A stretch of DNA of 55,824 nucleotides, from NCBI RefSeq assembly GCF_030954495.1, contig NZ_JAVHUW010000030.1, positions 1 through 55,824 on the forward strand. The letters run 5' to 3'. The notes under the pieces were generated by a model. It made no database searches and was not told where the DNA came from. It was given only the letters and a program-made list of their open reading frames with translations. How positions within the stretch are numbered: position 1 is the first letter of the stretch; each line of letters opens with the position of its first letter. The position numbers were made by a program, and so were the translations under genes. This DNA is from Candidatus Desulfosporosinus nitrosoreducens (lineage in GTDB: Bacteria > Bacillota > Desulfitobacteriia > Desulfitobacteriales > Desulfitobacteriaceae). Of this stretch, positions 8,382 to 17,352 are shown piece by piece.

Positions 8382-9554
8382 TTAGATTAGATTGGATTCT
8401 TTATTCAGTCTGGCAAATTGCAGCAGAGGCCCCCCAAGCAGAGGACGGCACCAGTCTAAAAACTCCGGCGTAACGCCGTAAGCGCCGGCAATGAATTCTT
8501 CAGGCATTTTTCTCTCCTGAAGCATGACGTCCTCTATGGGGATCTCAAAGAGATTTATCCGGTAAGGCTCACTGCTCAAACGCTCAAACCCGATCATAAT
8601 ACCCGTCTTGCCCTCAACCGCGGCTTTACAGGCCGCAGCTCCGGCCAAGCTGGCCTCATGGCTGTCCGTAGGCGATTGATAGAGAATCGACGACCGGCCG
8701 GCTAAGCCCGGCTTCTCGCTGCGCGCCTTGATGCCAAGCTTTTTGATGACAAGCCCGGCTAAATGTTCCCCGACATTGCCGAAATAAACGGAGCGTCCAA
8801 CCTGAAAAACCGGCTTGACAACGGGAGAACCATCCTCATTCTTCAGACCCTCACTGGCAACGACTACGGCGCAGCCCTGGCGTTGGTATAAGGATTCGAC
8901 TTCCGCCAGGAACCTGTCCTCATGGAAAGCTACTTCCGGCAGACATATCAGGTCGGGCCCGCAGGATGATTGAGATGTTGCCAGAGCCGAGGCCGCAGTG
9001 ATCCAGCCGGCGTTTCTCCCCATAGACTCAATAATACAGACATGAATCGGCAAAGAGTGCACATCTTCGGAAATCTCGGCAACGGTCTGAGCGATATACC
9101 GCGCGGCACTGCCAAAACCGGGACAATGATCGGTTACGGACAAATCGTTGTCGACGGTTTTAGGGATGCCGACGACCGCAATACCTTCCTGCCAGGCGGC
9201 CCGGTACAGTTTGCCGCAGGCATCCATGGAACCGTTTCCGCCGTTCAGCAAAACGTATTTTATTTTGTGCTGCTTGAAGACCTTGATCATTTGCTCGTAA
9301 TCACTGGACTCCAAGGGCTTGCGGGAAGTTCCGATAATAGTGGCCGGAGTTTGTTTCAACAATTCCAACATCTCAGGCCGCATCTGGGAAAAATCATAGA
9401 AATTTCCCGCCAGCACCCCGCCCGTGCCGCCCAAGGCTCCGTAGACCGTGCCTATTTCAGAGTGCTTCTGCGCTTCTTTTAAGACTCCATAGAGAGAGGA
9501 ATTAAGGACAGCGGTCGGTCCGCCTCCATGGACAATTAATAAATTACCGTTCAA
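8382..9554 (-). CDS. 6-phosphofructokinase (PPi- or ATP-dependent)
   Basis: 390 residues of the PfkA fold: GGGPTAVLNSS at the N-terminus, GTSRKPL, NGGNGSMD, GIPKTVDNDL with the catalytic Asp, and ESMGRNAGW. The phosphoryl-donor positions are mixed. Lys in PKTxDND is the PPi-type residue, while Gly in GGNGS is the ATP-type one, so the donor cannot be settled by eye. PPi-type enzymes are reversible and would also serve gluconeogenesis. The 3' end is made of AATCT tandem repeats that supply the last codons and the stop. Repeat copy B separates it from the aldolase gene. Confidence 0.85.
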   Translation of the reverse strand: MNGNLLIVHGGGPTAVLNSSLYGVLKEAQKHSEIGTVYGALGGTGGVLAGNFYDFSQMRPEMLELLKQTPATIIGTSRKPLESSDYEQMIKVFKQHKIKYVLLNGGNGSMDACGKLYRAAWQEGIAVVGIPKTVDNDLSVTDHCPGFGSAARYIAQTVAEISEDVHSLPIHVCIIESMGRNAGWITAASALATSQSSCGPDLICLPEVAFHEDRFLAEVESLYQRQGCAVVVASEGLKNEDGSPVVKPVFQVGRSVYFGNVGEHLAGLVIKKLGIKARSEKPGLAGRSSILYQSPTDSHEASLAGAAACKAAVEGKTGIMIGFERLSSEPYRINLFEIPIEDVMLQERKMPEEFIAGAYGVTPEFLDWCRPLLGGPLLQFARLNKESNLI

Positions 9555-9594
9555 GTCTGTTCTCTCCTAATCACGTGTTAAATTATCGCTCTGC

Positions 9595-9727
9595 ATAAAG
9601 AAGACTTGATTCAGGTGGAGTTTTAACTCCATCTGAATCTTAGTCGCACTTAGCCAGGGACTTAGCCGCTCTCAACTCACCCCTTGCCGAAGCGGGAGTC
9701 TTAGAGCGAATTAGCCAGCGGATAAAG
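9595..9727 (-). repeat. Structured interspersed repeat, copy B
   Basis: 133 bp, nearly identical to copy C from the starting ataaagaagacttgattcagg to the ending cagcggataaa. It has the same two hairpins, with several stem mismatches (for example CCCCTT against AAGCGG), so it is older or under weaker constraint. It lies in the 215-bp gap between the aldolase (stop 9770) and phosphofructokinase (start 9554) genes and would be transcribed with them. Confidence 0.85.
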
Positions 9728-9769
9728 ACCAGGCCGGGCAATGACCTGAAGCAAGGCTGCAGCGCTTGT

Positions 9770-10924
9770 TTACAGACCTTTCTTGTATCTCCCGGCCATT
9801 TCCTCCAACGTCGGACATTCTATCAGATCCGCCTTGCCCACGGAGCCAAATTCAACGATCAATGTCCCCACCACTTCCTTAACGCCGCGCTCAATGCATT
9901 TCACAACCTCGGCTACATCGTCATCCGGTATAAGGCCCGTCATCAAGGTATCCATAATCGGGACAAGGAAAATACGCGGGTCAAATTTTGCTTTGTTAGC
10001 CTCAAGAAGCTGATAAATCTCCCTTACAGAGGAAGCGGTGCGCAGCTGTGACTTAGCATGAAAAAGCTCCTTCAAATTGCGGGTAACGGCAAGACGGATA
10101 TCCGTGTCCACATTAATCTTGCCGATGCCGCAGGGTATGGCGGCTTTCAGTTCCTCAATCGGTATGCCGTGCGCATCGCTTAACTCCCCTCCCAGCCGGT
10201 TTATCCCGTCAACGATATATTTAGGCACCGTTGAGGAACCGTGGGATACTAACACGCCAAAAACATGCTCATGCAGCAGGCATTCTCTGGCCGCTATCGC
10301 AATCTCTTGGCGCAGTTTGACATTTTTGCCTTTGGAGGCGCCATGCATTGTGCCATAAGAAATCGCCAGACAATCCGCGCCCGTCTTTTTCAAAAACTCG
10401 ACAACCTTGGTAGGATTGGTATAGGTCGATTCATCGGCAAAGACATGGTCCTCGACTCCGGCCAGCACCCCGAGCTCTCCTTCGACGGTCACGCCTAAAT
10501 TGTGAGCGTATTTGACCACTTCGCGGGTCAGCTCCACATTTTGTGCAAAGGGCAACGCCGAGCCGTCAATCATGACCGAGGTATAGCCATTGTCTATGGC
10601 AGCTTTACAGGACTCGAAGTCTCTGCCGTGGTCGAGATGAAGAACAATAGGAATTGGGGAAGCGGCGCCATATTTTTTAACGGCAGCCGCAATATTTTTG
10701 GCGCCAATTTTTTTATCATCCAGGGTGGCATTAACAAAATCTTTCCGCCCGCCCATGAAGCCATTGGCCAGGTCCGCTCCCTGCAAAATGGCGGCCGAGC
10801 GGAACATTTCATGGACTTCGATCACCGCTTTAGCCTGAGCAACGGCATTGACATTAAAAGCGCCCTGGGCAAAGGAGTATTTTTGGGTAGCCTCTAACAG
10901 AGGTCTTAAAGGTACAATCGGCAT
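9770..10924 (-). CDS. fba: Class II fructose-bisphosphate aldolase family
   Basis: 384 residues. This is a zinc-dependent aldolase splitting fructose-1,6-bisphosphate (or tagatose bisphosphate) into two triose phosphates. Zinc-site motifs are HLDHGRD, EGELGVLAGVEDHV, ISYGTMHG and LVSHGSS. The phosphate site GKINVDTDIR is present. The C-terminus is longer than in KbaY/GatY (about 285 residues) and resembles the longer bacterial class II enzymes. The ATG at 10924 follows GAGAGGAAG. The frame extended to 11020 overlaps nagA and has no site. Gap to nagA is 23 bp. Confidence 0.88.
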   Translation of the reverse strand: MPIVPLRPLLEATQKYSFAQGAFNVNAVAQAKAVIEVHEMFRSAAILQGADLANGFMGGRKDFVNATLDDKKIGAKNIAAAVKKYGAASPIPIVLHLDHGRDFESCKAAIDNGYTSVMIDGSALPFAQNVELTREVVKYAHNLGVTVEGELGVLAGVEDHVFADESTYTNPTKVVEFLKKTGADCLAISYGTMHGASKGKNVKLRQEIAIAARECLLHEHVFGVLVSHGSSTVPKYIVDGINRLGGELSDAHGIPIEELKAAIPCGIGKINVDTDIRLAVTRNLKELFHAKSQLRTASSVREIYQLLEANKAKFDPRIFLVPIMDTLMTGLIPDDDVAEVVKCIERGVKEVVGTLIVEFGSVGKADLIECPTLEEMAGRYKKGL

Positions 10925-10947
10925 ATCTAACTTCCTCTCGAAAAATA

Positions 10948-12144
10948 TTAGAAACTCTCCAACGTCCCGCGCCGGAATACCACCTTGCCGCCGGCGATTG
11001 TCGTATCGACCTCCAAGCATTGGTCCAGCAGCACAAGGTCGGCATCGCCGCCTTCCCTGATGGAACCCTTGGAACTGTCCAGCTTCAGCAGGGCAGCAGG
11101 ATTAGCTGTCAGAAGCGGGATAACCTCTTCCAGTTTCCGGCCGCTGTAAGCCACCAGGTTCCTCAAGGCTTTGGCGGTTGTAAGAGTGCTTCCCGCCCTC
11201 GTGCCGTCTTCGACAAGTCTGGCATCCCCAGCGCTGACCTTCACACTGCTCCCTCCAAGCTTGTAAAATCCGTCCGGCAGCCCGGTTGCCATAATGCTGT
11301 CGGTGACCGCAATGACTTTAGCGCTGCCCTTTGTTTTGAGCAGCAGCCGGATTATGCCCGGATGAAGATGCCTGCCGTCACAAATGGCTTCACAAAAAAT
11401 ATCCGTCTCCAATACGGCGCCGCAGATTCCCGGGGCGTGCTGATGCAACAGTTTCATGGCGTTGAAGGTATGGGTTGCGCTCGCCGCACCGTTCTCAATA
11501 CAGCTCAGGGTTGTAGCGTAATCTGCCCCGGAATGCCCGAGAGCAACAATGACCCCCCTTGCCGCCAGTTCTTTGACCAGCTCAGGCACACCTGCCACCT
11601 CGGGAGAGACCGTAATATATTTAATCAGCCCCGCCGCCGCCTTTTGATAGTCCGCGAATAAAGAGAGATCGGCTTCTCTAAGTAGAGTTTCCTGCATCGA
11701 ACCTTTATACTCCCGGCTGAGAAAGGGACCTTCGAGATGAATGCCTAAAATCTGCGCTCCGCTCTTGAGTTCCGCCCTGGCTTGGCGAATCTGTCCGATA
11801 GCCCGGAGTGTTTTTTCATAGCTGTCGGTCACAATCGAGGCCAGCCATCCTGTTGTACCTTGGGCGGCGAAATAGCGGCTGAGCTGAAGAAGGTCTGCTG
11901 CTGAAGCGCTGTTAACGTCTACCCCGTTTCCGCCATGCGTATGAATGTCAATAAACCCGGGGACGACCTTTTTCCCCGCAGCATCCAACCGCAGACCATT
12001 GGGAGAACTGGAACCGGAATTGGAACCGATCCGGCCCAGACTGGAAATCCTGCCGTTTCTGACTGTAATATCAACCGTTGTAAAGCGGCCGTTAAGCAAA
12101 ACTTCCCCGTTAGCAATAAAAAGCTCCTCCAAGTCTATTGCCAC
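10948..12144 (-). CDS. nagA: N-acetylglucosamine-6-phosphate deacetylase
   Basis: 398 residues of the amidohydrolase superfamily. It removes acetate from GlcNAc-6-P to give glucosamine-6-P. Visible residues are the HxH of DIHTHGGNG (about 66-73), metal Glu in GIHLEGPFLS, His in ALGHSGADY, His in THTFNAM and catalytic Asp in VTDSIMATG. All are intact, so it should be active. It lies between the NagB-like gene and the aldolase with gaps of 49 and 23 bp, which fits co-transcription. Confidence 0.92.
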   Translation of the reverse strand: MAIDLEELFIANGEVLLNGRFTTVDITVRNGRISSLGRIGSNSGSSSPNGLRLDAAGKKVVPGFIDIHTHGGNGVDVNSASAADLLQLSRYFAAQGTTGWLASIVTDSYEKTLRAIGQIRQARAELKSGAQILGIHLEGPFLSREYKGSMQETLLREADLSLFADYQKAAAGLIKYITVSPEVAGVPELVKELAARGVIVALGHSGADYATTLSCIENGAASATHTFNAMKLLHQHAPGICGAVLETDIFCEAICDGRHLHPGIIRLLLKTKGSAKVIAVTDSIMATGLPDGFYKLGGSSVKVSAGDARLVEDGTRAGSTLTTAKALRNLVAYSGRKLEEVIPLLTANPAALLKLDSSKGSIREGGDADLVLLDQCLEVDTTIAGGKVVFRRGTLESF

Positions 12145-12193
12145 CCCCTCAAATACGCTTCAAGCATGGAGATTCCTTTCCGAGTGCCGACAC

Positions 12194-13024
12194 TCAAAAA
12201 CCATTGGCGGCCACACTCTCAGGGATCGTCAGGGAAATGTCCGGATGCCCCTGCAGCAGCGTCACCGGAAAAGCGGCTGTCGGCTCTCCATGACAGGCTC
12301 TGCGCACGACGGCGCGGTGCCAATTGCGAAAACAGTAAAGGCGAATCTTCCTGGCGCAGGATATCTCGTGCATCCCAACCGTTATGCAGTAACGCGGCAT
12401 TTGATCAACCGCCCCATTCAGCCCGTCCAGAGAATTAACCGCCCTGGTTTCCGGAGCTATTGCCAAAATTCGCGTTTTTAAAGACAGGTAGTCTGCACAG
12501 GACATAGTTTCCTCCGGCTCGTTAAAGGCTACATGGCCTGTAATCCCTATTCCGCCGAAAACCGCGTCGGCTCCTCCCAGCTCTGTAAGCAGCCGGGTCA
12601 GAGCCTCAGGATGTTTAGGGTCCGGAAAAACCCTCTGCTCTTCCGGCATGATCAGCTCCTCATTAATTTGGGCATAGACGTGTTTGTTCATAAAGCCCCG
12701 AAAACTTAAGGGATCATCCTCATCAATCCATTCCAGCGTTTCATTCAGGTACTCATCCATATTGATAAACCAGGTCGTTTTAAGGCTGATCCGCCGGCTG
12801 TTGATCATCCCGACCAGATAGGGGTAATGCCCTACGGGGCCGACGGGGCAGATCAAAACGGTTTTCCTGCCCTGCGAATTCCGCTCCTCAATCAGAGCGA
12901 GGATTTCCCCGGCCATGGCCTGGAAAACCGCCCCCTGATCCGGCATAATCCGCAGCGGTATCTTGGAGTCTTTTAACAATTCCTCCCGGGTAAGTTCGTA
13001 ATACTTGGGGGTCAAAGCTAACAC
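12194..13024 (-). CDS. NagB-like protein with altered active site
   Basis: 276 residues with the glucosamine-6-P deaminase fold. INMDEYL gives D90 (E. coli D72) and GGIGITGHVAFNEP gives H164 and E169 (H143, E148). However, the catalytic Asp of the GxDGH motif is T162, the phosphate-binding LPTGGTP loop is replaced by CPVGPVGHY, and the Lys of GSQKALA is replaced in CFRNWHRAV. A standard GlcN6P deaminase activity is thus doubtful. It directly precedes nagA, so it may still handle the deacetylated product or act on a differently substituted amino sugar. Start ATG 13024, 19 bp after the response regulator stop. Confidence 0.72.
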   Translation of the reverse strand: MLALTPKYYELTREELLKDSKIPLRIMPDQGAVFQAMAGEILALIEERNSQGRKTVLICPVGPVGHYPYLVGMINSRRISLKTTWFINMDEYLNETLEWIDEDDPLSFRGFMNKHVYAQINEELIMPEEQRVFPDPKHPEALTRLLTELGGADAVFGGIGITGHVAFNEPEETMSCADYLSLKTRILAIAPETRAVNSLDGLNGAVDQMPRYCITVGMHEISCARKIRLYCFRNWHRAVVRRACHGEPTAAFPVTLLQGHPDISLTIPESVAANGF

Positions 13025-13043
13025 CTCACTTATTTGCTGTCTC

Positions 13044-13724
13044 TCAGTGACTGGAAAACAGGTGCTCTATATTTAAATCCCGGATGATTTTGACAATCTC
13101 TTTCGTCCTGCTGCAGCCAAATTTGCGCAGCATGCTTTTGACCTGAGTCTTAATCGTGACAGGTTCAACGCAGCGTATGGAGGCAATTTCTTTGATCGTT
13201 TTGTCCTGGAGCAATAACTTGACCAGCTCCCGCTCCGTTGAGGTGAGCTGGGAAACATTATTTATAAAAAAAAGCAAACTGCGCTCCGAACGCCGCAGCC
13301 TTGAGTATTCTTTGAGAAATGTGGCGTGAATTTTGCCCTCCATGATAGGAGTTCCTCTATAGGCACGACGGATGTGTTCCAGGATGTCCGCCTCATTGCG
13401 GCCTTTGACCACATAATCCACAGCGCCCGTACCCATGGCGGTGAAAATCATGGTTTCTGTTTCATGAGCCGTTAAAAAGATTATTTTTTGTTCCGCCTTT
13501 TCCTGCCGGATTTTTTCCGCCGCAATAATCCCGGCGTTCAGGGTCTCCATCTCAATATCCATCAAAATAATATCGCAGTCCGTTTTCAGGGCAAGTTCAT
13601 AGATTTCCGCCCCGCTGCCGGCCATACCCACAACGGTCATATCCGGCTGAGCATTTAAAAATTCGCTTAAATCTTCACGCAGGAGCTGGAAATCTTCCGC
13701 AATCATAAGTTTAATAGTCTCCAT
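13044..13724 (-). CDS. Two-component response regulator, NarL/LuxR type
   Basis: 226 residues. The receiver domain has acidic pocket E10/D11, phospho-acceptor D56 in IILMDIEM, Thr in FLTAHET and Lys in YVVKGRN. The C-terminal LuxR HTH spans about residues 155-215 (LTSTERELVKLLLQDKTIKEIA...TIKTQVKSML). It follows the kinase gene by 48 bp and precedes the NagB-like gene by 19 bp, so it is the obvious candidate to control this sugar cluster. Its targets cannot be seen from the sequence. Confidence 0.9.
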   Translation of the reverse strand: METIKLMIAEDFQLLREDLSEFLNAQPDMTVVGMAGSGAEIYELALKTDCDIILMDIEMETLNAGIIAAEKIRQEKAEQKIIFLTAHETETMIFTAMGTGAVDYVVKGRNEADILEHIRRAYRGTPIMEGKIHATFLKEYSRLRRSERSLLFFINNVSQLTSTERELVKLLLQDKTIKEIASIRCVEPVTIKTQVKSMLRKFGCSRTKEIVKIIRDLNIEHLFSSH

Positions 13725-13772
13725 GCTATCCGCCAGCCTTCCGCTTGCAATCTCAGTGCCAGTAACCTTCCA

Positions 13773-15338
13773 TCACATCGCTTCAGGCTTGTTGTATTTA
13801 GGCAACATGATGAAAAAGCTGGTTCCTTCATTTTCGACGCTTTCCAGGCGCAAGAGGCCCAAATGGCTCTTGACGATCTGCTTGACATAATATAGACCCA
13901 TGCCCCAATTATAGTTTGTGTTTTTACTTGTATAGAAAGGTTCAAAAATTTTCCTGCGCAAATTGTCGGGTAGGCCGGTGCCGTTGTCTTTAATTTCCAG
14001 CACAGTATAGAGCCGCTCATTGTGAACGATCAGCTCGACCTTGCCGCAGCTTTCCCGCCCCGCTGCTATAATGGCATCCTGAGCGTTTAACAATAAATTG
14101 CAGACCGCCTCACTCAATTGCTCCGCATCCGCCAGCACGGTCAGATTGGCGTCCATACGGACGGAAACCGGGGTATCCGGATATTTTTGGTTAAAGCGTT
14201 TCCGCGCCATCTCGATAATCGTCGTCACGGGGATTGCCGTCAGACGAATATAGTTTGCTTTGATACTGCGGTACAACTCTTCCATCCGGCTCAGCATGCC
14301 CTCATTCATTTGGCCCATAAGGTCTATATAATTCTTGAGGGATTGGAAATCCGGCAACTCCTCCTCGAGCAGCTGATTGATTTTCTTCTGGACGACTCGC
14401 GCGGAAAGAAGCTGGTTTTTCACGCTGTGGACGAAAACCGATATGCCCTGACTCGCCGTATCATATTTTTTTTGCAGGGAAATATCCTCGTGTCCATCCT
14501 GGTAATTGATCTGAGTGTAGCTCATGAGTTTCCAAAAACCCAGGGTCACAAAGACGATGGTGGCCACCGTAAGCAGAATCCATTCGAAAAGGGACAGCGC
14601 CGGATTGGTATAGGACAAGTACTGAGGCCAGTCATAATAAACATTATAGAGCTGATAGACCTGGATAGGGTCCTGAAAACAATACAGACCAAAGAGAAGG
14701 GCGATGCTGGTGTGGGAAATAATGATATATCTGAATTGCCGGCTGCAATGAACCATCGTAATGCTGACATACTCATGGATCAGTAGGACTATGGAAAGGG
14801 AAATGTAAAGAACGATCCAAATGAGCGCCGATTTCATCAATACTTCCTGAAAGTAAAACCTGTTGCGCGCCACCACATAGAAGACCGGCGGATAATAGAG
14901 GACAAGAAAGACCACCGTGGGAAGGACGCAGAGATAATTCAGAATCCTGCGTTTCCGTCTGACAAAATGAACCATGGAATAATTCATGGCGGTAAACAGC
15001 AAAAAGGTCGGAAACAAATATCTGCCCAGAGCGATGAGATAGCCCAGCTTGTCCAAGGTGATATTTAAATATTGCAGCCAAACTTTAATAGCGGGCGACA
15101 TGAAAAGAAATACTTCCTGAGCGTCTGAGAGTCCGCCGATTTTAGCCGTATAAATAATTACACCGGAGAACATGGCGATTAAGCTTCCGTGCAGCCCGAA
15201 AAGAAGCCAGGAATTCTCATCGTGTTTTACGATCACAAGCATTATGGCCAGAACGGCAAGAACGAGCAAAATAATACACAGCATAAGCCAAGACCCCATT
15301 AGAGTATTTGCCTGAATGTCTCTGAAAAAGAGAGCCAA
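13773..15338 (-). CDS. Membrane sensor histidine kinase
   Basis: Up to 521 residues. The N-terminal half has about seven or eight hydrophobic helices (about 15-270), followed by a cytoplasmic kinase core: phospho-acceptor H304 in VFVHSVKNQL, N-box LLLNAQDAI (about 416-423), G1 DNGTGLP (451-457), F-box FEPFYTSK and G2 GMGLYYVK. A membrane-embedded sensor without a large extracellular domain is suggested. The start is uncertain: a TTG at 15338 lacks a clear ribosome site, and ATG at 15296 is the alternative. Partner is the downstream response regulator. Confidence 0.88.
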   Translation of the reverse strand: MALFFRDIQANTLMGSWLMLCIILLVLAVLAIMLVIVKHDENSWLLFGLHGSLIAMFSGVIIYTAKIGGLSDAQEVFLFMSPAIKVWLQYLNITLDKLGYLIALGRYLFPTFLLFTAMNYSMVHFVRRKRRILNYLCVLPTVVFLVLYYPPVFYVVARNRFYFQEVLMKSALIWIVLYISLSIVLLIHEYVSITMVHCSRQFRYIIISHTSIALLFGLYCFQDPIQVYQLYNVYYDWPQYLSYTNPALSLFEWILLTVATIVFVTLGFWKLMSYTQINYQDGHEDISLQKKYDTASQGISVFVHSVKNQLLSARVVQKKINQLLEEELPDFQSLKNYIDLMGQMNEGMLSRMEELYRSIKANYIRLTAIPVTTIIEMARKRFNQKYPDTPVSVRMDANLTVLADAEQLSEAVCNLLLNAQDAIIAAGRESCGKVELIVHNERLYTVLEIKDNGTGLPDNLRRKIFEPFYTSKNTNYNWGMGLYYVKQIVKSHLGLLRLESVENEGTSFFIMLPKYNKPEAM

Positions 15339-15445
15339 GTCATCAAAGCCATGTCCCGCAGGTATGGTAAAGAGGGAATAAAGCAGTGCCTTATACCCTC
15401 TTTAGCTATTCTCCGGACATTGATGAAGACCGCAGCGTTGGTTTT

Positions 15446-16486
15446 TTATTTACTGGTCTTATTATTGGCTTCGTAGGCTGCTTTCATGTTATCGTAAAGC
15501 ACATAATTGTCAACATTAACAGCGGCCGGCAATTGCTTGTTTTTGATGAACAGAGCTTGTTGGTTCTCATAAATCTTCTTTAAAGTACCGTCATTGACAC
15601 TGTCGTAAACGTATTTCGAAGTAAGCCAGTTGCCTTCGCCTTCACCTTGCTCCATTAAGGCCGGGTCCTGCTTGACCTGGGCCGCTACCCAGTCGGCCAC
15701 TTGCTTAATATTTTTCTTGTCCGCTCTGTAATCCATCGCTTTAAACAGGGCCGAGGTAAAATGAACGAGAAGATCTTTATTCTTTTCAGCATAGGCCGGA
15801 GTTACGACGAAGCTGGACGGGAACTGCAGCTGATCTTTATAGGTATTGTTATCGGCAAGGGTCACAACCTTGTCGCCCATTTTTTGTTTAACGGTTATGG
15901 TTGACGGCGACCAAATGGCACAGGCGTCAATATTTCCGGTTACCATAGCCGTCACGGCGGCGGAGGGGTCCATCTGTACAACTTTTACGTCCTTTTCCGT
16001 CATGCCGGCGGAAGCGAGAGCCAAGTCCAGAATTACCTGACTGGAGGTTCCCAGCGATGTTCCGATGGTTTTTCCTTTGAGATCGGCAATAGTGTTAATT
16101 CCTTTATCCTTGTTGCCCATGACCGCATCGGCCAGGCTTGTATCATCAATCGTAATAATATCCGCTTGGCCCTTGGCAGCCAGAGTGTGCGCGCCGTGGC
16201 CGATTTGGGAAACATCGATATTCCCGCTGCCCATAGCGGCAATCTCATCCGGCCCCTTGGCAAATTGCACCAGTTCGACATCGATACCTTCTTGTTTAAA
16301 ATAACCCATGTTGATCCCCGTGACTAAGGTGCTGGCGCTGCCCATATTGGGCATGTAAGCCACTCTCATTTTGGTCAGTTTTTCCGGCTGTGACGAGGCT
16401 GAGGAATTTCCGCCGCCGGTGCCGCACCCTGCAAGCAACCCGGCTACCAGGACAAGAGATGCTGTGATGTTAATGAATTTTTTCAT
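15446..16486 (-). CDS. ABC transporter substrate-binding lipoprotein (SsuA/TauA/NMT1-like)
   Basis: 346 residues with a lipoprotein signal, LAGC cysteine at about residue 21. The mature protein resembles sulfonate/nitrate/taurine binding proteins: TLVTGINMGYFKQEGIDVELV, GNIDVSQIGHGA, LKGKTIGTSLGTSSQ and MVTGNIDACAIWSP. Ligands of this family include alkanesulfonates, taurine, nitrate, aromatic acids and thiamine precursors, so the substrate is open. It is third in the order permease, ATPase, binding protein, and is followed 107 bp later by the sensor kinase. Confidence 0.88.
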   Translation of the reverse strand: MKKFINITASLVLVAGLLAGCGTGGGNSSASSQPEKLTKMRVAYMPNMGSASTLVTGINMGYFKQEGIDVELVQFAKGPDEIAAMGSGNIDVSQIGHGAHTLAAKGQADIITIDDTSLADAVMGNKDKGINTIADLKGKTIGTSLGTSSQVILDLALASAGMTEKDVKVVQMDPSAAVTAMVTGNIDACAIWSPSTITVKQKMGDKVVTLADNNTYKDQLQFPSSFVVTPAYAEKNKDLLVHFTSALFKAMDYRADKKNIKQVADWVAAQVKQDPALMEQGEGEGNWLTSKYVYDSVNDGTLKKIYENQQALFIKNKQLPAAVNVDNYVLYDNMKAAYEANNKTSK

Positions 16487-16560
16487 ACTCTGCTTCCTCC
16501 TGTTTTTTCTTTCTCTTTTTTAATTTTAAATGCAATGATGCATTAAAATTTAAGCTGAAT

Positions 16561-17352
16561 CTATTTCCTGACCGCTAAATACTCTTGGTAAACCTGACTC
16601 CAGATATAGTTTTTGAGGTCTAAAAACTCCGGCGTCATTTTTGTTTCCTGGGTGCGCGGATAGGGGATATTGATGTTGACGATTTCCTTCACGCGTCCGG
16701 GGCGGGCGCTCATGATAATCACTCTTTGCGCTAAGATAATAGCTTCTTCCACATCGTGGGTAATAAAGAAACAGGTTTTCTTCTCTTGTTCCCAGGTCTT
16801 CAGCAATTCGGACTGCAGCTGAGTCCGCGTTTGCGCATCTAAGGCGCCAAAGGGCTCGTCCAACAGCAGGACCTCGGGATTTACGGCATAGGCCCGGGCA
16901 ATGGCAACCCGCTGCTTCATCCCGCCCGACAGTTCTTTAGGATAGCTGTCCGCAAATTCCCGGAGATCGACCATATCCAGATAACGATTCGTCAGCTCGG
17001 TAATTTCCCGCTTGCCAAGTTTTTTCAGTTTCAGACCAAACTCAATATTTTTGCGGACAGTCAGCCAAGGGAAGAGGGCATATTGCTGAAACACAACCCC
17101 CCGCTCAGTTCCTGTGCCGACAACTTCCTGACCATCGACATACACTTTCCCGGAGGTAGGGCTGCCCAGGCCGGCTATGATATTCAGAAGGGTGGATTTT
17201 CCGCAGCCGGAAGGTCCGACGACACAAACAAATTCATTCTCGGCGATATCAAAGCTTACGCCGTTAAGGGCCACCGTTTCACCGGTGCGTCCTTTATATA
17301 TTTTCTGGACATTATCAATTTTTACTTTTACTGGACATGCGTTTCCTGCCAT
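16561..17352 (-). CDS. ABC transporter ATPase (SsuB/TauB-like)
   Basis: 263 residues. Walker A GPSGCGKST, Q-loop VVFQQYALFPW, signature LSGGMKQR, Walker B VLLLDEPFGALD and H-loop FFITHDVEEA are all intact. It energises the importer made by the neighbouring permease and binding protein. The ATG at 17352 follows GAGGAG inside the end of the permease gene, overlapping it by 25 bp, so translation is probably coupled. Confidence 0.93.
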   Translation of the reverse strand: MAGNACPVKVKIDNVQKIYKGRTGETVALNGVSFDIAENEFVCVVGPSGCGKSTLLNIIAGLGSPTSGKVYVDGQEVVGTGTERGVVFQQYALFPWLTVRKNIEFGLKLKKLGKREITELTNRYLDMVDLREFADSYPKELSGGMKQRVAIARAYAVNPEVLLLDEPFGALDAQTRTQLQSELLKTWEQEKKTCFFITHDVEEAIILAQRVIIMSARPGRVKEIVNINIPYPRTQETKMTPEFLDLKNYIWSQVYQEYLAVRK

